Positions 42,491 through 52,060 of a stretch of DNA of 64,000 nucleotides are shown in pieces; position 1 is the stretch's first letter, and each line of letters begins with the position of its first letter. Source of the stretch: Mesorhabditis belari (taxonomy: Eukaryota; Nematoda; Chromadorea; Rhabditida; Rhabditidae); assembly GCA_958450365.1 (NCBI GenBank), contig CAUEEP010000737.1:3337501-3401500 (forward strand), read 5' to 3'. The position numbers were made by a program, and so were the translations under genes. The notes beneath the pieces were generated by a model, which saw only the letters and a list, made by a program, of their open reading frames with translations, did no database searches and was not told where the DNA came from.

Positions 42491-43013
42491 TTAGGTTGAT
42501 GCATAAGTCTTTTCGTTTTTTTTCGTACTTCTATTAAAAAGTAACAAATTCACCAATTAATCTATAGTTTGCTCTATAAAAAAAGTGTTTTTTTGTTCAA
42601 TTTGCATCTTTTTAAATGAATTTCGGTTCACTTTCAAGCAAATTCGAGAGTGAAAAACGCCTTTTTCTATAAAAATCTATAAAAAACTCTACGGAAAAAT
42701 TGGCTGAATGAATTTCTCTGAAATTTTGGCGAAATATCAAACGTTTTTTTTCTCTATCTTTTATCTATTGACACGAAGATAGGTTTTCTTTAGCTAAGGT
42801 GTCTAAACCGCATCATCGAGTTAGCCCTTTTTGACTACCCGACTTCATACTCTCAAGAAAATCCAGGCATTCAATATTTTTAAACCCGTTTTAATGTTAT
42901 TTTGCAGAAAAATAATTGCTTTTTCTAATGAAATCAACCGTAGTTTAATTCGTGCATTTGTTGGCTTGAAACGGCAGACGAAAAGGAACGAAAAAACTTA
43001 TGCGTCAACCTAA
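42491..43013. mobile_element. Mariner-derived element, about 0.5 kb
   Basis: TA duplications with termini TTAGGTTGATGCATAAGTCT / AAAACTTATGCGTCAACCTAA. Subterminal sequence resembles the 8692 element (TTTTGCAGAAAAATAAT). No usable transposase frame remains. Confidence 0.88.
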
Positions 43014-43024
43014 TAATATATTAT

Positions 43025-43369
43025 AAATTTAACAGTCGATAACTCCGAAGTCCGAGCTCATTTTTCACTATCGATTGAACCGAGAAACGCAAAATTTGAA
43101 GCTGTTTTGCCATCTTGTTCAAACTACGATCGTCTTTTCGCTCGACCCTCCTCTTGATGATCCCACACATCTTTCGGGTGTTAACGGTCCTCTTTCGTCT
43201 TCTTCCGCGCTTCGACTGAACATGCCCCTCATCTTTCCATTGCTTTACGATCTTCTGGACGCTTTACGATCCTCAGAGCCACCCCAAGCCTCGATGCGAT
43301 CGACGAGTTCTTCATGCCGCTCGTCGCCAGCTGTGCGATTGCGTTCCGACTAGCGCACGTCTTTGTCAT
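43025..43369 (-). pseudogene. Tc1/mariner transposase N-terminus, frameshifted
   Basis: Minus strand from ATG at 43369: MTKTCASRNAIAQLATSGMK, then NSSIASRLGVALRIVKRPED, the first helix-turn-helix of a Tc1/mariner-group transposase. After a stop and frame change it continues RGRRRKRTVNTRKMCGIIKR, then SLNKMAKQLQI (second HTH) to ELGLRSYRLL, and is cut off near 43025 next to the mariner at 42491. The catalytic domain is lost. A different transposon subfamily from the short mariners here. Confidence 0.75.
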
Positions 43370-43755
43370 GACCTAGAAAACAACTTTTTAAACAAAAAAT
43401 TAATAGACAACGATAAAAAGAATATTAAAACACAAAAAGATGAGTAGTAATGCTTTATACATTGTTTAAAACTATGATGCTGATGCTGCGCGCACGTAAT
43501 TTTCAGCCACCCTGTAATAGAATATAATATCTACGCCAGAAGAGGCAATATTCGTTTCCTTTTCCGTACTTTGTACTTAAGAATCTAAACTCAACCCATC
43601 TAGTGCACTGCATTCTTCAGTTTTCTTTTAAATTACAGAAAAATGAAGCATTTTATGCGCCAATCGGGGTGTGTTGTGAGCACAAAGTACAAGATCGAGT
43701 TCAACGAGTTCACGTTCTTTTAGAAACTCTCATACAAAGAAAATCAAAACATTTA

Positions 43756-43871
43756 CCGTATTTACTCGAATAGAAGACCGGTCTTCTATTTTTTCGATCA
43801 TCCCCTAGACCCCGTCTTCTATTCGAGACGGTCTTATAATCGAGGCCGGTCTTCTATTCGAGTAAATACGG
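43756..43871. mobile_element. MITE family C, short copy
   Basis: TA|CCGTATTTACTCGAATAGAAG ... CTTCTATTCGAGTAAATACGG. Two further GTCTTCTATTCGAG-type blocks lie inside. 116 bp. Confidence 0.88.
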
Positions 43872-44275
43872 TAACTATTTTTAAACTTTCAAATAATTAT
43901 TTTCTTATTTTACCTTTATTTTTATCATTTTTTAAACTTAAATATTGAATTTTCTTTGATCAGAATACTCCTTTCACAAGCCGACCATTTCCCCCCTTTT
44001 CTTTTCCCCTATTCAAAAAGAAAAACGGATTATAAAGGAAAAAAAGACGAGATCGACAGTGGTCAGTGTAATCTTCTTTCCGACAATATTTCCTCCTTCA
44101 CACTCTTCACTTTTTTTTGCCATATCTGATTTTGAATAGACAAATAGACAAATAGACAAAATATAATCTCTCTGTAGATCTCATTGAACTTTTTTTTTCA
44201 TTAGGAAATCTTCATTTTATCTTTAAACTTTACTTGTTCCTTGTAAATTGACATTTACAGATTCGAAAGCTTGAC
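43872..44275. promoter_or_regulatory. Upstream region of FMO gene
   Basis: AT-rich. TTTACAG at about 44256-44261, 15 bp before the start codon, is a plausible SL trans-splice acceptor. No other defined motif. Confidence 0.4.
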
Positions 44276-47200
44276 ATGGGTGCCACAAAGAAAGTCTGTG
44301 TGATCGGAGCCGGAGCTAGTGGATTGCCTGCAATTCGGTGATTACTATTTGCTATCGCTTCAACTGACTCTCACATTTCATTCTACTACTATCTAGAATA
44401 GTTCTATCTTACGTGTACCAATCTTGTCTAGTTTTTGAAATCATATTTTGATTCTAAACACATTAAAGAATTGTTTGAAATTAAGGGAAACTTTTCTAGA
44501 AAGCTTTGGGTTTTAGATTTTCGATTTTAAATTCAAATTGCAAGCAAAACTTGGATGCAAATTCGCTACAAATGATTCAGACGAATTGCACAGATCTAAG
44601 CTTTATTTTATAGAGGTTTATAGATAAAAAAGTTGGATGTAATGCTATGTTTCATAGCTTGTTAAACTTTCAGTCATGCTCTGCTCTACAAATGTGATGT
44701 CGTTTGTTTCGAGGGAGCACACGCGATCGGAGGATTGTGGAGATATAAACCAGAAGAGACTGATGGTTGGAAACTTATTCGCTATTTTAGATTTTACTTT
44801 GTATCCAAACGCACCTTTTCTCGTGAACTCAACTCTTTCTCATGACTTTGATTTACTTTCGCAAATTGATCAGCGATCAGCGTAGTTGTTGATCAACGTA
44901 GTTGTTGAAGTATCTGAAAATTGAGGTCATCGTTAGAAGCTGAGGTTTTTAAAGGATTGTAGTCATTTGTTTAAGTAGTTCTAGTCAAATCAATTCTCAA
45001 GGCACTCACTGCAAAAGCTGAGAATTTTGCATGAAATTGGCCGCAAGTAAATGAAGATTTTCCGAGATTTCGTGAAGAAAAAGATGACTTTTAAGATGAA
45101 TATCGTATTAAGATGAAGGCTAAAATGAATATCGTATTTGAAAATCACTTTTAGAGGGAACTGTGATGAAAACGACAGTGATCAACACATCAAAGGAAAT
45201 GACCGCCTATTCGGATTTCCCTCCATCGCCCGAAGCCGCCAATTTCATGCACAACTCTCAGCTTTTGCAGTGAGTGTCTTGAGAATTGATTTGACTAGAA
45301 CTACTTAAACAAATGACTACAATCCTTTAAAAATCTCACCTCCTAACGATTCAATCCTAACGAACAATTTTCAGATACTTCAACAACTACGCTGATCATT
45401 TCAATTTGCGAAAGTACATCAAATTCAATCACAAGGTATTCTTTGTCTATTATTTATTCTATTCTATATCTATTCTATTCTCAAAAACAAATCAAAACCA
45501 GGTACTCAACGTTGAGAGAAACGAGGATTACGCGAAGACGGGTCGCTGGAAAATCACCTACAAGAATGAGTGAGGGTTACGGTAGAAGATCGTATTTCAG
45601 AGTTTAGCCAAGGAGAGACGAAAGTCGATGTTTTTGATGGGGTTCTCTGTTGTACGGGACATCACACAACTCCTTACACTCCGGCTCCGTGGCCTGGACA
45701 AGACAAGTAACGAATTTGCATAAACACAACCTGCCTGGCACACTTGTAATTTAACACTTATTTAAGTATAACATGTACTTCCTTTTAAGCATAACATGTA
45801 CTTCCTTTCAAGTATAACATGTACTTCCTTTTAAGTGTAACATGTACTTTCTTTCAAGTATAACATGTACTTTCTTTTAAGTATAACATGTACTTTCTTT
45901 TAAGTATAACATGTACTTCCTTTTCAGATTCTCCGGCAAGATCATTCACTCTCATTCCTACAAAGATCATCGAGGTGAGTGAAAAGTTCAGTGATAATTT
46001 ATGAATTTTATTTGGTAGTGATTCTGGATTTGTTTTAGGATATGAGGACAAAACCGTTGTCGTTGTTGGGATCGGCAACTCGGGCGGCGATATTGCGGTC
46101 GAGCTTTCGAGAATCGCGAAACAGGTAGAGGAAGTTAAAACCCATTAAGACAGCATTAAGCACAACGCCTACTGAATAAAGTTGATTGATTTTTACGAGG
46201 ATTGCTTCCTCTCCAATCCTTGAAATGGGCTTTGAACTCAAATCTTTGAATTCCAATGTTTGAACTCAAATCTTTAAACTCAAATCTTTGAACTGAATCC
46301 AATCTTTGAGATACTTTCTCTCTAATATTTCTCCCTCGATCGTAATATCTGATCAACAATCGACAAAATGATCCCAAATTGATGTGCTGACTGTGCAGAC
46401 AATCAACTTGAAAACAATAGTTTTATTCAACGTGCAACAAGTGTTTTCCTTTTAATGAATGGAAAAAAAAGGACGTGAAATTCTGGTAATAAACATAGAT
46501 TAAACAACGTTAAAGATATTCAGTTAACGGGCTAAATGTTCTATAACGAAAATTGGCAATACAAAACGTTATTTTGAAAGAATCGATGAAAAGAATTGGC
46601 TGTTTTGATTTCCAAATTTAAATTTTGGATTGGATAGTCGGTACACAACGAACTGTACAGAAATTTATGTACAATAAGTCCATAAAGCCACAGGACTTGG
46701 GCCTTCTTTTAGTCGGCTAAAAGAAGGTCCAAGTCCTGTGGCTTTATGGACTTTTTGTGAGTCAAATCAAGCAAGGTTGGTTCGAGAAAATTTAACAAAC
46801 CTTATCAAAAGTTTCTGGTGCTCTTTTCACTTTTCACAACTTTTCAATAATGATAATGCTTTCTTTTTCTTCAGGTTTATCTTGTCACTCGTCGCGGCAC
46901 TTGGGTTTTCAATCGAATTTTCGATTACGGTGAACCGTTCGACTTTGTGGTGAACACTCGATTCGCCCATGCTCTTCGCGGCTATGTGCCTATGCAATTG
47001 GCCACTTGGATGATCGAGTACAAATTGCAGGTGTAAATTGATCTCTATATTATCAGATAGCTCAGTGATTAGAGCAATTGCCCGGAAAGTCAAAAGTCGA
47101 GGGTTTAATCCCCTCTCTGGGAAATCTACTTTTTCTTGCCAATTTCTTCACTTCTTTATTACAAAGAAAGGAAGTTGCTATAAAGGAAGTTGCTATAAAG

Positions 47201-50200
47201 GAAGTTGCTAAAAAAGAAGTTGCTATAAAGGAAGTTGCTAAAAAAGAAGTTGCTATAAAGGAAGTTGCTATAAAGAAAGTTGCTATAAAGGAAGTTGATT
47301 AGCATAGAAATCTTAATTGCTATCAAATTGCTATCAAATTGCTATCAAATTACCATCAAATTGCCATCAAATAACGATCAAAGACTCCAAATCGAAAAGA
47401 ACGATTTCTCTTTATGTTTTAAGAACAGATTTGTATCATTTAATTGAAAAGTATCAGAAAAAAATGAATTCAAAAACCCCAAACGTTTAGTCTCGTTTCG
47501 ATCACGAAAAGTACGGCCTTAAACCGGCGCACCACGTTTTCAGGTGAGTAAAAACCGTTCAGATTTGCAGATTTTGCTAAGGGCATTTTAGAATTTAAAG
47601 ACTAAACAATATTCGATTAAAAGCGATTTGCATTTCCATCAATGATCACTAAAAATTCCAATATCTTTACTGCAGCGCTCATCCAACAGTCAACGACGAA
47701 TTGCCCAATCGGATCGCGTGCGGAATGGTGCGAGTGAAGCCGAATATGAAAGAGTTCAAAGTCCGTTTTTAAAATTGATTTTTTTAATTTCAATCAAGTT
47801 TTAGGGCAATTCAATCATTTTCGAGGATGGCACAAGTGTGGAGAATATTGATGAAGTGAGGGGATCATCGTAAAAAGATGATCGTAAAGATGATCGTAAC
47901 AAAAGCTGCTTTAGGTTATCCTTTCCACCGGCTACTCATTCTCTTTCCCGGTGCTCGAGCAAGGGAAATTAATCCCAGTCACGGAAAATGAGGTTTATTA
48001 AGATAGAAATTGATTGTAAATCATTGTAAATGATTGTAAATTGATAAAAATCGGTTTTGAAAACTAAAAATGCATCTTATTTCACATATCTAAATGGTAT
48101 GTCGTTTTTGTTTTCCTCTAACGATTGTTCAGGTCGAGTTGTACAAGTACATGTTCCCGCTCAATCTCGAGCACAACACTTTGGCTGTGATTGGACTCAT
48201 TCAGGTAATTCTCTAGACTGACTCAATATTGTTTGTTCTTCTGTTCATTTGTGAGCCTTTCACATTAAAAGTTCATCATTTCAGCCCCTCGGCTCAATCA
48301 TGCCGATCTCCGAGATGCAGGCCAGAGTTTTCCTATCAACCCTCGTCGGCGGTAAGTGCCAAGAAGCAGAAACATGTAAACTTCACCAGGGTTTTTCTAA
48401 AAGCCAGAAAAAATCAATAATCATAATCCTGATCTGCTCTGATCCTAGCTGCTTCGAATCAAAACACATTGGCGGTCCGGAAATCGAAATTCGTGTACTT
48501 TGAAGGAAATTTCCCTTGAAAGACAAAAAATTGGGCAAAAAATTAGTACGAGCATCGAATCTTGAACCTCTAGCAGCCAAAGGCAGAGTCATACCACTAG
48601 ACTAACCAGCCGTGGGATCCTGGTTGATATTTCGCTACATCAAGAGCATTCAGAATCCCAATTGCCCAGCCGAAAAGAAATGCGCGAGGACATTGCATGC
48701 AAACAAAAGCGAATGGCCGGACAATTTGTGAAAAGTCGACGACATACCATTCAGGTATTTGAAATTTGAATTTTTAGTTGCAAACCTTTTGTCAATTTGT
48801 CAATAGGTCGATTTCACACCCTACATGGACGAGTTGGCTTCGCTGATCGGCGTTGAGTTGGACCTGAAAAAGATGTTCTTCGAAGACCCGGGATTGGCGA
48901 TGAAGGTGGGAATGAAAATTGGGTTTTAAATTCCCCAAAACTCTAAACTTTGGGTCTTTGGACCAAAACAAAACAGTTCCTTTGCCAACCAGGTGATCTT
49001 GTAAATTGCATACTGTAAAGCTCCGAGAATAAAGAAAATGAAGTTGGAAATTCAAATCGATTTACCCTTGTGCAAAAATGGATTCCCAAGTCTCAAAACC
49101 GATCAACAAAAAGCAAAAAGCTTACGGCACTCGGGATTCCCAAGCCGTCTCCGATCCAAGTACTAACCGAGCCCAACGTTGCTTAACTTGGCAGATCGGA
49201 CGGGATGCCGTGTTTTCAACGTGGTATGGTCGATTGAAAGGCTGTGAGAGACGGCTGAAATAGGCGGTCGCGAACACGAGAGAGCATCAGCCCTCGCAGA
49301 GACGCGAGACGACACGACTGTGTGTACCTTTCGAGTGTTTCGTAGGGAAAAGCGGCATCTGGCACATGGCTCGTCTAGATGAGGCGACAGAGATCCCACT
49401 CTTCGGTTTAATTACCCAAGTTTGAGGTTAGCATTAACCCCGAGACCTTCAAACAGTGTCTCGAAAAAATTTTGGAACACGTCCCTGCCTGGGGATGCAC
49501 AAATGAGCTCGAAAATGTAAAATGGGTTAAAGCTTTGATGCTTTATTTCATCTTTTATCAAGAAACATGTCAACTCTTTACTTCACTTTCAGTGAAACGG
49601 TGGCACGGAACCACACGGGAGATCGTCCAAAAATCTTTCTTCAAAAAATCAAAAACAAAAACAAAAAGTCGGGCCAGTCCGGGGATTGAACCCGGGACCT
49701 CTCGCACCCTAAGCGAGAATCATACCACTAGACCAACTGGCCGTGAGTCGTGTGGCTAAAATCGGGGTTATGTTTCGAGCGCTTCGCATTGCTGTGGAGA
49801 AAAGCCGGTTTGATCGATCGTACATAAAAAGTGGTGGTAGAAAGGAAAGACTTTAGTGTTATCGTTAGAGTTCACTTTGGGCAAATCGACTTTTTTGAAG
49901 TTTTCAAAACGAAACCAAAGAAAGAGTCAAGAGTAGGCTGGTCCGGGATTAAAGGGTCTAATTGAAGCGTGCAATCTCAGTGAAATTAAAAATTTCCCTT
50001 TCTTTGGTTTTTCTTTAGTCATTTTAAAGATATTCACCTAATAAAGAGAAAGGCTATAAAATTTCCTTTATTTTAGGTTCTTTTCGGGCCAAATGTCGCG
50101 TACACTTACCGTTTACAAGGACCACACAAATGGCAAGGGGCAAGAGAAGCGATTATGTCAGCACAAGAGAGAGTGATCAAGGTTTGAGAAGATGAAATGA

Positions 50201-50813
50201 AAGATGAAATGAAATTAGCATAGGTCATTGAATAAATTACTCACTTGCTTACGGTATTTTTTTGAGACTTTTGAATATTCGAATATTGAATAATGAATTG
50301 AAAATTTGAATTGAATTATTTGAATTCGAGTTATTACTTTAAAATGCATAAAAAATAGTGAAAATAGCCGAAAAGGTTTACTGTTTTACTGAAGTGGTTT
50401 ACTAAAGGTTTACTGCTTACTAGTTTACTCTCAGCTGATCTAAAGTGCATTTTTTACAGGCAACTCGTTTTTAAAAGATAGATAATTGAAAAAGCTACCT
50501 TAATCCCTGTAGTACAGTGATGCCACTGTTTCCTTAGATTTTGTCCATTCTTATTACTTTTTTTTCGATTCACAGCTTGATTCCTCATTAAATAAGATCA
50601 AAAATGAAGTAAATCAGATAAAAACTGAAGAAAAGATTACAATAACTTTGCAAATGATCGATTTCAAATTTCAAACTCTCCTTATTCAAATGAATCGTTT
50701 TCCAGGCGACAAATATGTCCTATCGTCCATCTTTCGTCGGCAATTTGGTCAATTTCAACCCATTGATTCTCATCTTTTTAGCATTAACTCTTGCTTTTGT
50801 TCTTGTTTTTTAA
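44276..50813 (+). CDS. fmo: Flavin-containing monooxygenase
   Basis: FAD/NADPH enzyme that oxygenates soft nucleophiles, anchored in the ER membrane. About 19 exons: start 44276 (KKVCVIGAGASGLPAIR, the FAD-binding GxGxSG), 44674-44764 (FEGAHAIGGLWRY), 45155-45268, 45374-45436, 45502-45569, 45601-45706 (VLCCTGHH), 45929-45974, 46041-46123 (VVVGIGNSGGDIAVE, the NADPH-binding GxGxSGxD), 46875-47035, 47492-47543, 47676-47761, 47804-47855, 47915-47989 (ILSTGYSFSFP, the FMO xxATGY motif), 48134-48206, 48285-48351, 48656-48755 (SRRHTIQ), 48808-48905, 50087-50180 and 50704-50813 (C-terminal membrane anchor NPLILIFLALTLAFVLVF). Phases agree throughout except at the 31-nt intron 45570-45600, where canonical splicing gives a TAG stop. 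Introns host a tRNA, a 5S copy, an SL1 gene, minisatellites and a hairpin. Confidence 0.94.
44862..45062 (-). repeat. Inverted copy of FMO exon 3 end, intron and exon 4 start
   Basis: The reverse complement reproduces 45225-45420 closely: exon 3 end (CTCAGCTTTTGCAGTGAGTG), the whole intron (GACTAGAACTACTTAAACAA), acceptor and exon 4 start (AGATACTTCAACAACTACG, the last part duplicated). It lies in the preceding intron, about 160 bp from its source, so the unspliced RNA could fold into a roughly 190-bp hairpin covering a splice donor and an acceptor. Confidence 0.93.
45760..45928. repeat. 22-23-bp minisatellite in FMO intron 6
   Basis: About seven copies of AACATGTACTTCCTTTTAAG TAT. The last copy runs into the 3' splice site of the next exon. 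Confidence 0.95.
46676..46753 (+). ncRNA. 37-bp hairpin in FMO intron 8 (small-RNA precursor candidate)
   Basis: Left arm AAGTCCATAAAGCCACAGGA...CTTCTTTTAG (46676-46712), loop TCGG, right arm 46717-46753. All 37 positions pair, one as G-U in the plus-strand transcript. The length and tiny loop are longer and more perfect than a usual microRNA hairpin. It could be an endogenous siRNA hairpin or a minimal fold-back element. No second copy noticed in the window. Confidence 0.6.
47046..47122 (+). repeat. tRNA-like sequence in FMO intron 9
   Basis: D arm GCTC...GAGC, perfect 5-bp T arm GAGGG-TTTAATC-CCCTC, acceptor TATCAGA against TCTGGGA (six of seven with a G-U). The anticodon stem (ATTGC/GTCAA) pairs poorly and position 33 is C, so the anticodon (GGA if aligned) is doubtful. 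Probably a decaying tRNA. Confidence 0.5.
47165..47300. repeat. 15-bp minisatellite in FMO intron 9
   Basis: Nine copies of GGAAGTTGCTATAAA (variants with AAAAAA). The open frame repeating KEVAI is an artefact. Confidence 0.95.
48545..48620 (-). pseudogene. tRNA-Pro-like pseudogene in FMO intron 15
   Basis: The minus strand parallels the good tRNA-Pro at 49671: GTCTAGTGGTATGACTCT, then C-TTTGGCT-G giving anticodon TGG. The T arm reads GGTTCAAGATTCGATG and the acceptor does not pair. A pseudogene, probably derived from a Pro tRNA. Confidence 0.65.
49120..49237 (-). rRNA. 5S rRNA (5' end diverged)
   Basis: The minus strand carries the 5S internal control region (A box AAGTTAAGCAACGTTGG, C box GTTAGTACTTGGATCGGAGA) and surrounding core (CATCCCGTCCGATCTG, GGCTTGGGAATCCCG), ending GTAAGCTTTTT, a pol III terminator. 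The 5' end reads CAATCGACC, not the usual GCTTACGACC type, so helix I with the 3' GTAAGC is lost. It may be a pseudogene or a diverged copy. It lies 168 bp from the SL1 gene on the opposite strand, inside an FMO intron. Confidence 0.88.
49358..49369 (+). promoter_or_regulatory. Shared SL RNA promoter block (PSE-like)
   Basis: TCTGGCACATGG starting 47 bp upstream of the SL1 leader; same spacing as at 38676, 4 bp different at 37947. Confidence 0.65.
49405..49505 (+). ncRNA. sls-1: SL1 spliced leader RNA gene
   Basis: Exact 22-nt SL1 leader at 49405-49426, donor GGTTAGC, stem II CGAGAC...GTCTCG, Sm site AAATTTTGG (about 49464-49472), and stem III GTCCCTGCCTGGGGAT. Compared with the copy at 38541-38640, stems II and III differ at several bases but remain paired. 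It lies in FMO intron 17 on the same strand as FMO, divergent from the 5S copy. It should be transcribed by pol II (or the snRNA polymerase) from its own promoter. Confidence 0.94.
49671..49742 (-). tRNA. tRNA-Pro (AGG)
   Basis: 72 nt, all arms paired: acceptor GGCCAGT/ACTGGCC, D arm after TTGGTCTAGTGGTATG (A box), anticodon arm CTCGC-TTAGGGT-GCGAG with anticodon AGG, and T arm CCGGG-TTCAATC-CCCGG (B box). Downstream on the minus strand comes GACTTTTTGTTTTTG, a T-run terminator. A functional gene in FMO intron 17, antisense to FMO. Confidence 0.97.
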
Positions 50814-50841
50814 GAGTTTCAAATTATTTATTACATTGTGC

Positions 50842-50847
50842 AATAAA
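50842..50847 (+). terminator. Poly(A) signal of FMO gene
   Basis: AATAAA, 29 bp after the FMO stop codon. Confidence 0.6.
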
Positions 50848-51009
50848 TCGGGATACAAAAATTGGCACAAAGCTGGAGATATGCAAGGCATCTAATGCAC
50901 TTAAAAAAGGATAAGCTCTCGTTTAAACTCTAGTTGATAAAGAACAATTTGGCAGAATATTTATCGTACTATATTTAGAGAAAAAGAGAATATTTAAATT
51001 TACAACTAA

Positions 51010-51180
51010 ACTCGAGTTTCAAGTGTTGGAGTACCCTTTGTGCCGGAAACGGAAACGCACCCTTTCTGGTGCACTCCTTCTTTAATGATTTTCATTTTTC
51101 TTGCTGTTTATTGTACAAAAATGAAGCATTGAGTGCACTAGAAAGGGTGCGTTTCCGTTTTCGAGCACAAAGTACGCAGC
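51010..51180. mobile_element. Small palindromic element (GTGCACT..GGGTGCGTTT type)
   Basis: GGAAACGCACCCTTTCTGGTGC ... GCACTAGAAAGGGTGCGTTT, with ends carrying ACTTTGTGC-like/GCACAAAGTAC blocks. Related partial copies occur near 22710-22870, 36660-36705, 42015-42055 and 43560-43690. Confidence 0.6.
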
Positions 51181-51469
51181 TTATTGTGTGGATGTGGGCA
51201 AGCTGTTCGTTTGAGCCGCTGCTCCTCCATCCGAACCAACCACAAACGCTTTCGGAATACTGTCTCCATAATAAATCTTGTTGTTCTCCTTGATTGCCTC
51301 GATTTTCTTCAAGTCGAGGAATTGACTGAAAAGGGTTTGGTAAAAATTCGGCTATATGATTTATACCGTCAATTGCATCTGACTATCTACTAGACATGGG
51401 CAGCGGGTCGGGTCAAAAGTGACCCGCTGACCCGACCCGGCTTTGTTGGACTAATGCCAACTATATTTT

Positions 51470-51910
51470 CTAAACTGCGATGAACATGGCACTATAAACT
51501 ACAAAAATGACGATCTGTCACACAACAAAAACTTGGCTTCAAATCTGTCACTCTAACTGGCTTCAAATCTGTCACATCGATATGAACTATAACTCAAAAA
51601 AATAGAGAATCTCAAGTGCTTTTGGATGGACTAAAGTACATCCAAAAATATCATTGCTAAAGAAAGTTAAAGTTTTTGGTCCTGTCGAAACGGACCGTAC
51701 TCGCACGAAGTTGAAACAATCGAGCCAGAATACAAACCACTATAACTTTCTTTAGCATTGATATTTTTGGATGTACATGAGTTCATTCGAAAGCACTTGA
51801 GATTCTCTATTTTTGAGCCATAGTTCATGTCAATGCAACAGATTTGAAGCCAGTTAGAAGCGTTTGTAATTTACGTTTGTAGTTTGTAGCGTCAATGTCT
51901 AAACTGCGAC
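51470..51910. mobile_element. Fold-back element, family G
   Basis: TCTAAACTGCGA at both ends in inverted orientation. Long arms contain GGCTTCAAATCTGTCAC, AATAGAGAATCTCAAG and CCAAAAATATCA. Arm-like single pieces recur at about 35945-36040 and 36240-36420 inside the CHK gene. Confidence 0.8.
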
Positions 51911-52060
51911 CTCCCATTTTCTTGACTGAATACTTTATGCTTAGTTTATAAAGGCTGCGATGCTCTCTCACATTCATTTATCATTTTTTTTGCGTTCATG
52001 AAAATTATTTTTATTGTTAATTTGGCTTTTTTTATTTCACTAAACTTCATTTTTTTAGCA

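Larger units (their letters stand above)
50814..52060. other. Intergenic region with two fold-back elements
   Basis: No gene seen. It contains the small palindrome near 51010-51180 and the larger one at 51470-51910. The last 100 bp should carry the start of the BED-finger gene. Confidence 0.55.

Noticed and set aside
47046..47122. Functional tRNA in FMO intron
   Set aside because: Anticodon stem mispaired and position 33 is not T; kept only as tRNA-like.
49472..49759. Plus-strand frame ending GIEPGTSRTLSENHTTRPTG
   Set aside because: It is the antisense translation of the tRNA-Pro gene, a well-known false protein; the front part overlaps the SL1 flank.
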